From NCBI GenBank assembly GCA_007751255.1, contig CP036296.1, positions 2,542,001 through 2,606,000 of the forward strand: 64,000 nt of DNA, given 5' to 3'. The DNA is from Engelhardtia mirabilis (lineage in GTDB: Bacteria > Planctomycetota > UBA1135 > GCA-002686595). Made by a program: the position numbers and the translations under genes. How positions within the stretch are numbered: the first letter of the stretch is position 1; the number at the start of each line of letters is the position of its first letter. Shown here in pieces: positions 34,340 to 41,984 of the stretch. The notes below the pieces were generated by a model, which did no database searches, was not told where the DNA came from, and saw only the letters and a list, made by a program, of their open reading frames with translations.

Positions 34340-34716
34340 GCGCACCGCCCTTGTTCCAACTCGACGACCAGACCCGTCCGCCCCAAGCCGAGGCCGAAGG
34401 ACCTCCCGTCGTAGAGGACGAGCACGCCCCCGCCGGCCCGATCCAGACCTTCGAAGTCCTGGTCGAGGTCGAGCGCGCGCACATGTACTACGGCCTGCAC
34501 CGACCGCCATGGAAGCGCGTCGCGCTGACGGTTCTCGGTGTCGTGCTGACCGTCGTGGGCCTACTTCTCTGGCTGACCCCGGTGCTGCCCGGCGGCTTCC
34601 TGGCCTACATCGGCATCCCCCTGCTCTTCGCCGCCTCCCCGCGCATCGAGTCGCGGATCCGGCGCTGGATCAAGCACCGCTTCCTTCGCCTGCGGGTGCG
34701 CTGGCGGCGGTGGCGG
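33914..34716 (+). repeat. 803-bp direct repeat, copy 2
   Basis: Near-identical to 30326-31128 (three mismatches by eye). The left break is at a GTGCGCTGC inside the larger gene and the right break is four codons before the end of the small membrane gene. The 2785 bp between the copies (31129-33913) are foreign in composition. Confidence 0.95.
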
Positions 34717-34722
34717 CAGTAG
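34336..34722 (+). CDS. Small membrane protein, PGPGW-like, copy 2 (probable native C-terminus)
   Basis: A 128-residue copy of the protein at 30748, read from the overlapping TTG and ending RWRRWRQ, where the duplicated segment gives way to unique, normally biased host sequence. It has the same acidic N-terminus, the same two hydrophobic segments and an Arg-rich end; one residue differs near the start (Ser-Ala-Pro here, Ser-Ala-Ser in copy 1). Because the right flank is host-like, this is more likely the original 3' end of the locus. Function unknown. Confidence 0.65.
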   Translation: MSAPPLFQLDDQTRPPQAEAEGPPVVEDEHAPAGPIQTFEVLVEVERAHMYYGLHRPPWKRVALTVLGVVLTVVGLLLWLTPVLPGGFLAYIGIPLLFAASPRIESRIRRWIKHRFLRLRVRWRRWRQ

Positions 34723-34809
34723 CCCCAGCGGGGAGCGGCACGAGGCGCTGTCGACCGGGGAGTTCGCCATCGACCTACCGCTGGGCTCGGCGCGCGAAGG
34801 CAAGTGAGG

Positions 34810-37080
34810 TCAGCGCGGCAAGTTGTAGATCACCGACAGGTCGTGGCTGAAAGCGTTGGCCACCAGGAGGTCGAGGCGGCCGTCGGCGTTGAGGTCGCAG
34901 AGTTCGATCCCCAGGCAGCCGAGGCCGGCGCCGAGGTCGGGCCAGCGCACGAGGCTGCCACCTTCGGCGGCGAGCCAGACGTTGGCGTTGTGGGAGTTCT
35001 GTGCGGCGACGGCCAGGTCGCAGCGGCCGTCGCCGTCGAGGTCGCCGGCGACGATCTCGGCCGGGGCCAGGCCGGTGGGGTACTCGGGTCCGGGTTGCAG
35101 GGCGCCGTCGCGCGCGAGGTACAGGCGCAGGAATCCCTGGGGGTCGCCGGGGGCGCGCCTGGCGAGCCAGGCCACGTCGGTGCGCCCGTCGCCGTCGAAG
35201 TCGCCGCAGGCCAGGTCGGCGGGGTCGCCGTTGGCGGGGGCGTCGGCCAACTCGCGCAGCTTGCCGCCGGCGAGCTCGTACAGCACGAGCTTGGGCGAGC
35301 CGCCGCCGAAAGCCACGGCGATCGCGTCGCGACCGTCGGGAAGTGCGAAGGGCGCGACGGCGGAGGGGGCGCCGCCCACGGGGATCGGGGTCGCGGTGGG
35401 GGTCCACCCCGCCGGCAATGGGCGCGGCACGTCGACGATCACGAGCCGGGCGCCGAAGGGATCGGCGACCACGAGCTCGCGGCCACCGTCGCCGTTCAGG
35501 TCGGCCAGGGTCAGGTCGCTCGCATCGCCGCCCAGGTCGACCGCCGCAACGGCCGAGCCGTCCAGTGCGCCCGTTCCATCGCCCACGAGGATGGCGAGCC
35601 GCGCTCCCTCGGGCGGACGCACCAACGCCACCGCGTCGTTCTTGCCGTCGCCGTTCAAGTCGACCACGACGACTTCGGTCGGGGACGGACCCACCGCCAC
35701 GTCGCGCCGCTCGCCCAGGATCGAATAGCGATTGAGCAGCACCGAAACAGTGCCGTCGCTCCCGTTGGCGACGAGCGCCTCGGGATGTCCGTCACCGTCG
35801 AGATCGCCGGCGCCGACGGCCAGGGGGTTGGTGCCGACCGGGTTGCGCCGCGCCTGGTAGAAGGACTCCTTCTCGCGCGCGGCGAGGCCGGTGCCCGGCA
35901 GCATGCTGACGCGCCGCGCGTCGCTGTTGGCGATGGCGAGGTCGCGCGTGCCGTCGCCGTCGAAGTCGGCCACGGCCAGGTCCACCGGGGCTTGCCCCGC
36001 GTACTCGGACAGACTCAGGGCGAAGCGGCGCGCCTGGGAGTTCCATTTGCCGACGGCACCGTAGCCCGAGTCGTAGAACTGGATCGTGAGCAGCTCGGGG
36101 CTCCCGTCGCCGTCGAGGTCGGCGGCTTCGAGGGCCACGGGGACGAGTCCCGGTGCGCGCTGGCGCTGGGGGGCGACCTCGCCCCAAGCCTGCGACCCGC
36201 CGCCCGCATCGATGCCGAGCAGCCACAGGTCCTCGTCGCCACCGGCGCAGACCAGCTCGGTGTCCCCGTCGCCGTCGACATCCGCCTCGGCCAGGGCGCG
36301 GGGGATGCCGGCGAGATCGATCGAGGCGATCGGCTGCGCCGCGCCGCCGGCCAGGTCGCTCGCCGAGTAGCCGTGCAACTGCGGGGGGAGCTGAGTGCCG
36401 ACCCAGACGGTCGCGCCGTCACGGGCCACGAGCACACAGGTCGGGCGAGTACCGCGCAAGTCCGCGCTCCAAGCCTCGCCACCGGCGCCGAAGCCGTGCA
36501 GTCGCTCGCCCTTGACCGCGACCACGACGTCGGCGCTGCCGTCGACGCCCAGGTCGCCCGTGGCGATGGCCCGGGGCGACGCCCCGAGGGGCCAGCGCTC
36601 GACCACGGCGCCGCTGGCGTCGACCCGTTGCAGTTCCTCCGTCGTGCGCGAAGCCACGAACAACTCCCGCCCGGCGCTGTCGTGGGCGACCACCGCCGGC
36701 AGCGGGAACCCGCCCACGTCGACGCGCCGGGGCGCCGCGGCCAGGCCGCCGGTGGACGAGGCGAAGACCATCAGGGTCCCCGGCTCCTCCAGGGTCACCA
36801 CCAGGTCCGCCCGGCCGTCCCCGTCGAGGTCGGCCGCGGCGGCGCCGATGGCCCGGCCCGGGACCTCGACCTCCTGGCGCGCGAGCAGGCGCGGGGGGCC
36901 CTCGTAGGTGGGCCGGGCGGTCGACGCAGGAGCTGCCCGGTCGACGTCGGCGTCCGCGGGCGCCCGCGTGCCCGCGGCGGGCCCCGGGGCCGCGCCGTCG
37001 TTCGAACAAGCCGCAAGCGCCGCGCTCAACAGGGCTGCGACGCCGAAGCGACGCGTGGGGGACTCGCGTTGGACGACCAT
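34810..37080 (-). CDS. FG-GAP/VCBS-repeat lipoprotein (beta-propeller)
   Basis: A 756-residue exported protein. The ATG at 37080 gives a lipoprotein signal with a lipobox LAAC (Cys about 24); the frame is open 12 codons upstream but the signal fits here. From about residue 75 to the end the calcium-binding motif DxDGDGxxD or close variants recur about ten times (for example ADLDGDGRADL, ADVDGDGDTEL, GDLDGDGRCDL), giving FG-GAP/integrin-alpha-like propeller blades, probably two propellers. It likely sits on the outer surface and binds a partner or sugar. It is divergent from the gene at 37192 (111-bp gap); a CACAAT box lies 7 nt before the ATG. Confidence 0.88.
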   Translation of the reverse strand: MVVQRESPTRRFGVAALLSAALAACSNDGAAPGPAAGTRAPADADVDRAAPASTARPTYEGPPRLLARQEVEVPGRAIGAAAADLDGDGRADLVVTLEEPGTLMVFASSTGGLAAAPRRVDVGGFPLPAVVAHDSAGRELFVASRTTEELQRVDASGAVVERWPLGASPRAIATGDLGVDGSADVVVAVKGERLHGFGAGGEAWSADLRGTRPTCVLVARDGATVWVGTQLPPQLHGYSASDLAGGAAQPIASIDLAGIPRALAEADVDGDGDTELVCAGGDEDLWLLGIDAGGGSQAWGEVAPQRQRAPGLVPVALEAADLDGDGSPELLTIQFYDSGYGAVGKWNSQARRFALSLSEYAGQAPVDLAVADFDGDGTRDLAIANSDARRVSMLPGTGLAAREKESFYQARRNPVGTNPLAVGAGDLDGDGHPEALVANGSDGTVSVLLNRYSILGERRDVAVGPSPTEVVVVDLNGDGKNDAVALVRPPEGARLAILVGDGTGALDGSAVAAVDLGGDASDLTLADLNGDGGRELVVADPFGARLVIVDVPRPLPAGWTPTATPIPVGGAPSAVAPFALPDGRDAIAVAFGGGSPKLVLYELAGGKLRELADAPANGDPADLACGDFDGDGRTDVAWLARRAPGDPQGFLRLYLARDGALQPGPEYPTGLAPAEIVAGDLDGDGRCDLAVAAQNSHNANVWLAAEGGSLVRWPDLGAGLGCLGIELCDLNADGRLDLLVANAFSHDLSVIYNLPR

Positions 37081-37087
37081 GGTCAGG

Positions 37088-37093
37088 ATTGTG
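37088..37093 (-). promoter_or_regulatory. -10-like hexamer before FG-GAP lipoprotein gene
   Basis: CACAAT on the minus strand, 7 nt before the ATG at 37080, a spacing that suggests a leaderless start. No GGAG-type site lies in the gap. Confidence 0.35.
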
Positions 37094-37191
37094 TCCGCCC
37101 GTCCCCCGGGGTCCAACGGGGCAGGCGCGGGACAGGTAGACGATCGGTGCCCGTGACCCCGGCCTCATCGGGGACTAAGTTCATTCCCCGC

Positions 37192-38943
37192 ATGACAGCT
37201 TCGAACCCCACCTCCGGTCGCGCGTCCGCCCTGCTCCTGGCCGCCGGAGCGATTCTGGGCGCGGTCGTCTTCACCCTCGTCTTCCTCAAGGACGGCAACC
37301 TCGGCACCGACGCGGTCGAACAGCCCGAGGTGGCCCTGCCGACGCCGAGCGTGCTCCAGCAGGGTGGGGCCGCTGATCCCGCGCGGATCGTCGAGCTGGT
37401 CTCGGTGGCGCCCGATGAGCGCAGCGACGAGCTGCAGTACGGCCCCAGCACCGTCCTTTGGCCGCTCGAGATCCACCTGGACCTGGTGCGCCCCGCGCTG
37501 CTGCCGGACGTGCCCAGCGGCCCGCCCCTCGGCACCGGCGCCACGGCCCAGCTGCGCGGCCGCATCACCGACCTCGACGGCGCCGGAGCCCAGGCCACGA
37601 TCAGCCTCCTCGGTGGCCCCAACGACGGACGCGAGCTGACCACCGGCGCCGACGGGGTCTTCGGGGCGATCGACCTCTACCCGGGGCTGGAAGTGGTGGA
37701 GGTGCGCGGCCCGCGGATCCTCGGTTCCAAGCGCGAGGTGCGCTTGCAGCAGGACAAGGAGACGCTGCTCAACATCGTCTACGCCCAGCCCGGTGGAGCC
37801 CAGGGGCGGGTGCTCGACCAGCGCAACGAGGCGGTCGCCGGGGCGACGATCACCATCGACGGCCAGTCGACCCTGACCGACGCCAAGGGCAACTTCCTGA
37901 TCCCGCACATCGCCGCCGGTCGCTCGGTGTTGGTCGAGATCGACCATCCGGACTACTCGCCCTTCCGCGGCGAGACCGGCATCGCGCGCTCCTTCGTGGC
38001 CGAACCCAGCCGGCTCGTCTTCAACATGCAGGACCCGGCCACGGTCGTGTTCGAGCTGGCGAACGACGTCGGCGGACCGGGCCCGGCCCAGGTGGTGCTG
38101 GTGCCGACCCACGGGGGGCTGAACCGCACCTACCCCTGGTACCGCGTCAACCCGATCGAGCTGGGCTCCGAGCCGGTGACGGTGACGGGCCTGCCGCCGG
38201 GGACCTTCTACGCCTACGTCTTCCGCCCGGGCGCCGTGGGCAACCCGGACCGCACGCGGGTGACGATCGCGGCCGGCGAGACGCGCCAGGTGAGCCTGGG
38301 CCTCGAGGTCGCGCCGACCCTGCGCGGCCGGGTGGTTCGCGACGGCCAGGTCATCTCGGGTGCCACGGTGCGCCTGGTTGCCGCCGACCCGGTGCGTGCG
38401 ACCCTCGACGTCTTCCGCGAGGAGCGCGGCTTCCTGGAGACCGAGGTCCTGCCGGCCCTGCCGGCGGTGCGACAGACCACCACCACGGACTCCAACGGCG
38501 AGTTCCTCCTGACCCGCGGCGCCGATGTGTCCACCTATCGCCTGCTCGAGGCGGTGTCCCCCGATGGCCGTACCCGAGCGGTGCGCGCGGTGGGCCCGGA
38601 CGACGAGCAGGTGGAGCTGGAGCTGGTGCCGGTGGAGGAGGGCGAGGCTTCGCTGCAACTGCTCCTGTCGGGTCGCTTCCAGCCCCTGCCGGTGCAAGTG
38701 ATCCTGGACGGACGCCCGCGGGAGGTCTTCGAGCTGCCGCCCGATCGCGACTTCGAGCTCGGTGGGCTGGCCGCGGGCAAGTGGAACTTGCGCGTGGTCT
38801 GGTGGGCCGAGGAGCTCTTGAGCGTCGACGGACTCGAGCTCGACGGCGTCGTGCAGCGCAACCTGGCCCTGCCCGAGGATGCTCGCGTCGGCCAGGATCG
38901 CGAGACCTGGACCCGTGCCGGCCGTCGCTGGCCCATGGATTGA
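37192..38943 (+). CDS. Membrane-anchored protein with carboxypeptidase-regulatory-like repeats
   Basis: A 583-residue protein with one N-terminal membrane anchor (about 12-32, ALLLAAGAILGAVVFTLVF) and a periplasmic or exported body. Several Ig-like carboxypeptidase-regulatory/SpaA-type repeats are visible: LRGRITDLDGAGAQATISL, GRVLDQRNEAVAGATITIDG with TLTDAKGNF, and LRGRVVRDGQVISGATVRL with TDSNGEF. These are structural or binding modules without catalysis. I chose the ATG at 37192: the long open frame upstream lies antisense to the FG-GAP gene and is not coding. Function unknown; it is divergent from the FG-GAP gene and upstream of hutH, 78 bp apart. Confidence 0.8.
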   Translation: MTASNPTSGRASALLLAAGAILGAVVFTLVFLKDGNLGTDAVEQPEVALPTPSVLQQGGAADPARIVELVSVAPDERSDELQYGPSTVLWPLEIHLDLVRPALLPDVPSGPPLGTGATAQLRGRITDLDGAGAQATISLLGGPNDGRELTTGADGVFGAIDLYPGLEVVEVRGPRILGSKREVRLQQDKETLLNIVYAQPGGAQGRVLDQRNEAVAGATITIDGQSTLTDAKGNFLIPHIAAGRSVLVEIDHPDYSPFRGETGIARSFVAEPSRLVFNMQDPATVVFELANDVGGPGPAQVVLVPTHGGLNRTYPWYRVNPIELGSEPVTVTGLPPGTFYAYVFRPGAVGNPDRTRVTIAAGETRQVSLGLEVAPTLRGRVVRDGQVISGATVRLVAADPVRATLDVFREERGFLETEVLPALPAVRQTTTTDSNGEFLLTRGADVSTYRLLEAVSPDGRTRAVRAVGPDDEQVELELVPVEEGEASLQLLLSGRFQPLPVQVILDGRPREVFELPPDRDFELGGLAAGKWNLRVVWWAEELLSVDGLELDGVVQRNLALPEDARVGQDRETWTRAGRRWPMD

Positions 38944-39006
38944 CGGATCGGCGCCGCGCGAGGTCAAAGGGGCGGCGGCGCGGCGTGCCACGCGGCGCAC
39001 GGCCGG

Positions 39007-39012
39007 TATGAT
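39007..39012 (+). promoter_or_regulatory. -10-like hexamer before hutH
   Basis: TATGAT, close to the consensus TATAAT, lies 9 nt before the hutH ATG at 39022. A start site at or 2-3 nt before the ATG is likely. No clear -35 box or repressor palindrome was seen in the 78-bp gap. Confidence 0.5.
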
Positions 39013-39021
39013 CCCGGGCCC

Positions 39022-40566
39022 ATGTCCACCCCCGTTCTGGCCCTCGACGGGCGCTCACTGTCCCTTTCCGACCTGCAGCCCCTCTTCCGGGGTGGCGACC
39101 TCGAGCTGACCCTGACCGACGCGGCGCGCGCGGCCGTCGCGAGCTCGCGAGCCCTGGTGGAGCGAACCGTCGAGTCCGGAGCCGTGGTCTATGGCCTGAC
39201 GACGGGCTTCGGGCGCCTCAAGAACGTCGCCATCGAAGCGGGCGACCTGGACACCCTGCAGCGCAACCTGGTGCTCTCGCACTGCTGCGGCGTGGGCGAG
39301 CCGATGCCGCGCGCCGAGGTTCGCACGGCGATGGTGCTGAGGATCAACGGCCTCTCGCGGGGCAACTCGGGCGTGCGCGTGGAGCTGCTCGAGCAGTGGA
39401 TCCGCCTGTTCCACGCGGGCTTCGTGCCCTACGTGCCCCAACAGGGCTCGGTGGGGGCGTCCGGCGACCTGGCACCCCTGTCGCACCTGGCGGCCGCGAC
39501 CATGGGCTACGGGCGCGCGTACCTGGGCGACGAGCTGCTGGATGCCAGCGAGGCCCTTGCCCGCCTCGGCATGGCGCCGATCGAGCTGGTCGCCAAGGAG
39601 GGCCTGGCCCTGATCAACGGCACCGAGATCATGAAGGCCACCGGCGTCGGTGTCGTGCTGCGCGCGGCCGAGCTTTCGCGCTGCGCCGACGCCATCGCGT
39701 CCCTCTCCCTCGAGGGCCTGTTCGGCAGCGTCAAGCCCTTCGACCCGCGCCTGGCCGAGCTCAAGGGTCACGCCGGCCACGCCCGCGCCGCCTCGAACAT
39801 GCGCGCGCTGCTCGCGAACAGCCAAGTGCTCGACAGCCACACGGACTGCGATCGCGTGCAGGACCCCTACTGCCTGCGTTGCATCCCGCAGATCCACGGC
39901 GCGGTCAAGACCGCCCTGGCGCACGTCTCCGAAGTCCTGGCCGGCGAGATCAACGCCGTCACCGACAACCCGGTGCTGTTCCCCGAGACGGGCGAGGTCA
40001 TCAGCGCGGGCCAATTCCACGGTCAGCCGGTCTCGATGGTGCTCGACTACCTGGGCCTGGCCCTGTGCACCCTGGCCAATGTGTCCGAGCGCCGCGTCGA
40101 GCAGATGGTCAACCCGGACCTCTCCAGGCTGCCCGCCTTCCTGACGCCCAAGCCCGGACTGAACTCGGGCATGATGATCGCCCAGGTCGCCGCCGCGGCC
40201 CTGGCCAGCGAGAACAAGATCTACGCCCACCCGGCCTCGGTGGACACGGTCCCCACCAGCGCCAACCAGGAGGACCACGTGTCGATGGGCGTCACCGCCG
40301 CGCGCAAGGCGCGCATGATCTGCGACAACGTCGAGGCGGTGCTCGCGATCGAGTACCTCTGTGCGGCCCAGGCCCGCGAGTTCCATAGCGAGCTGCGCGC
40401 CGGCGTCGGCGCCCAGGCGGCCTACGACCTCCTGCGCGAGCGGGTCGAGCCCTTGGACGTGGATCGCTTCCTGCACGACGACATCGAGGCGGCGCGGGCG
40501 TTGATCGCCAGCGGCGAGGTCACGCGCCGCGCGGAAGCCGCCATGGGGGCGCCGCTCGAGGCTTGA
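39022..40566 (+). CDS. hutH: Histidine ammonia-lyase
   Basis: A 514-residue MIO-dependent lyase that deaminates L-histidine to urocanate, the first step of histidine degradation, in the cytoplasm. The Ala146-Ser147-Gly148 triad that cyclises to the MIO prosthetic group is present in GSVGASGDLAPLSH. YGLTTGFG carries the catalytic Tyr, QDPYCLRCIPQ and FHGQPVSM are family motifs, and EDHVSMG lies near the C-terminus. Length equals the family norm. The ATG at 39022 is the first codon of the conserved start. The next gene begins 5 bp after its stop. Its pathway partner hutU lies 17 kb away; hutI is not in the window. Confidence 0.97.
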   Translation: MSTPVLALDGRSLSLSDLQPLFRGGDLELTLTDAARAAVASSRALVERTVESGAVVYGLTTGFGRLKNVAIEAGDLDTLQRNLVLSHCCGVGEPMPRAEVRTAMVLRINGLSRGNSGVRVELLEQWIRLFHAGFVPYVPQQGSVGASGDLAPLSHLAAATMGYGRAYLGDELLDASEALARLGMAPIELVAKEGLALINGTEIMKATGVGVVLRAAELSRCADAIASLSLEGLFGSVKPFDPRLAELKGHAGHARAASNMRALLANSQVLDSHTDCDRVQDPYCLRCIPQIHGAVKTALAHVSEVLAGEINAVTDNPVLFPETGEVISAGQFHGQPVSMVLDYLGLALCTLANVSERRVEQMVNPDLSRLPAFLTPKPGLNSGMMIAQVAAAALASENKIYAHPASVDTVPTSANQEDHVSMGVTAARKARMICDNVEAVLAIEYLCAAQAREFHSELRAGVGAQAAYDLLRERVEPLDVDRFLHDDIEAARALIASGEVTRRAEAAMGAPLEA

Positions 40567-40570
40567 GGCC

Positions 40571-41275
40571 GTGTTCGACCTCGCCGCTGCCTCGACCCGC
40601 TCAGGCCTGACCCGCGGAGTGCTCCTCGCCTGCGTCGTCGCCGCCGGCCTCGCGTCCTGCGTGACGCCCGAGTCCAATCCGCCCGGCCCGGTGGACTACC
40701 CCGGCTGGCGCGAGGACGGGCAGATGCACTTCGGCACCCGCGACTTCGCGAACACCGACCTGATGCCCGGGGGCGAGGACCAACTGGTCATGGGCCTCGA
40801 GCTCTACGGAGCGCCGGAGGCGGCCTTCCTGTCGGTCGAGTTCGGCCTGTGGACCTCGGCGCCCTACGACGGCTCCCTCGACGACTGGTTCGACTCGATC
40901 AGCGGCTACCCGGACGAGGAGACCGAGGACCCCTCGATCTTCGTGCCCACGGTCGAGGGCTCGTCCTCGATCGAGGCTTCCCTGGGTCTGCGCAAGGAGC
41001 TGGCGCTGTTCGACGGGTTCCTGCGCCCCTACGTCTCCGGCGGCGTGTCCCTGCTGCGTGCGCGCTCCTTCGTGGCCACCGGGGCGCAGGGCGTGGAAGA
41101 GGGCGACACGACCTGGGGTTACTACGGCCAGGTCGGCCTGCAGTTCGCGCTCACGCCCAACGCCAGGGTCGGGATCGCATGGCGCGCCTTCGAGGGCCAG
41201 CCGGTGGATCTGCTCGGGGTCAGCGGCCGGCCTGACTACCGGCAGCTCTCGTTCACGTTGGGCTTCAGCTATTGA
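40571..41275 (+). CDS. Lipoprotein-like outer-membrane beta-barrel protein
   Basis: A 234-residue protein starting at a GTG 5 bp after hutH. The N-terminus has a hydrophobic stretch followed by a lipobox-like LASC (Cys about 34). The body alternates hydrophobic and polar residues, with paired aromatic girdles and a C-terminal ...QLSFTLGFSY ending in an aromatic residue, the classic outer-membrane barrel signal. Eight strands would fit the length. Having both a lipobox and a barrel end is unusual; the Cys may instead be within a standard signal. Nothing links it to histidine metabolism except position. The last codons fall in a 16-bp tandem repeat. Confidence 0.68.
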   Translation: MFDLAAASTRSGLTRGVLLACVVAAGLASCVTPESNPPGPVDYPGWREDGQMHFGTRDFANTDLMPGGEDQLVMGLELYGAPEAAFLSVEFGLWTSAPYDGSLDDWFDSISGYPDEETEDPSIFVPTVEGSSSIEASLGLRKELALFDGFLRPYVSGGVSLLRARSFVATGAQGVEEGDTTWGYYGQVGLQFALTPNARVGIAWRAFEGQPVDLLGVSGRPDYRQLSFTLGFSY

Positions 41276-41313
41276 CGACCGCAGCTATTGAGGACCGCAG
41301 CTATTCAGGACCG
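41266..41313. repeat. Three tandem 16-bp repeats over a gene's stop codon
   Basis: CAGCTATTGACGACCG, CAGCTATTGAGGACCG and CAGCTATTCAGGACCG follow each other without gaps (41266-41281, 41282-41297, 41298-41313). The first copy contains the last codons and stop of the barrel gene, so the array seems to have grown from the gene's 3' end. Confidence 0.9.
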
Positions 41314-41351
41314 TGCCTTGCGGCGCGCCGCCCCGGGCGGATGATGGCCCC

Positions 41352-41984
41352 ATGGAGCCGCCGATCTTCGCCCTCGACCGCTACACGGTCCTGGCCAACT
41401 CCCCGCGGATCCTGACCAAGCCCATCGCCGGCGGCAATCAGGAGCTGCTGCGCGTGGGCTGCTTCATGGCGGTCGACGAGACGGGGAGTACAGTGGCCTT
41501 TCGCACCGACGAAGCGCCGCTCCTGCGTCCGCAGTTCGAGGTCTTCACCAACGGCGAGGCGAGCGAGCTGATGCTGCATGTCGCGCCCGAAGGCGAAGCC
41601 CAGGTGGTGCGCGCACCGGACTCGGCGGGCGACGTGGTCGGGCGTTTGCGTCCCCACGCGCGCGGTCCGCTGCTGGCGCGCTCGTGGCGCGTCGAGGGCC
41701 CCGACGGCACGACCGTGGGCGAGTTGGCCGATCGCAATGCACGCACGGCCCTGGCCCGGCGCTGGCGCCGCCGCCGCGCGCGAGAGGCCTTCGAGCTGCG
41801 GCCCGCGGGCGGTGGACCGGTGGCCTGGCTGCTGCGCGACCCCGACCCGGAGCCCTACCTGCTGCGGGTGGTGGCCAAGGCGGGCTTCGCGATCGACCGC
41901 CGCCTGCTCTTGGCCTGCGCCCTGGTCGTCCCCGCGCTGGAGGGGATGACGGATTACCTGCGGCCCCGGTCTCCGGTGCGCTGA
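41352..41984 (+). CDS. Unknown protein with tubby/LURP-one-like pattern
   Basis: A 210-residue protein. Residues 5-170 consist of short beta-strand-like segments in a repeated order: MAVDETGSTVAFR, then a hydrophobic strand pair, then WRVEGPDGTTVGELADR. This resembles tubby C-terminal-like/LURP-one or phospholipid-scramblase folds, which bind membrane lipids. That is an inference from pattern only. A hydrophobic segment near the C-terminus (RRLLLACALVVPALEGM) could be the buried helix of that fold. The ATG at 41352 is used; its TGA overlaps the ATG of the next gene by one base, so the two are coupled. Confidence 0.6.
   Translation: MEPPIFALDRYTVLANSPRILTKPIAGGNQELLRVGCFMAVDETGSTVAFRTDEAPLLRPQFEVFTNGEASELMLHVAPEGEAQVVRAPDSAGDVVGRLRPHARGPLLARSWRVEGPDGTTVGELADRNARTALARRWRRRRAREAFELRPAGGGPVAWLLRDPDPEPYLLRVVAKAGFAIDRRLLLACALVVPALEGMTDYLRPRSPVR

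Noticed and set aside
34804-37191. N-terminal extension of the gene at 37192 by almost 800 codons
   Set aside because: Antisense to the FG-GAP lipoprotein gene; the real start is set by the membrane anchor just after the ATG at 37192.
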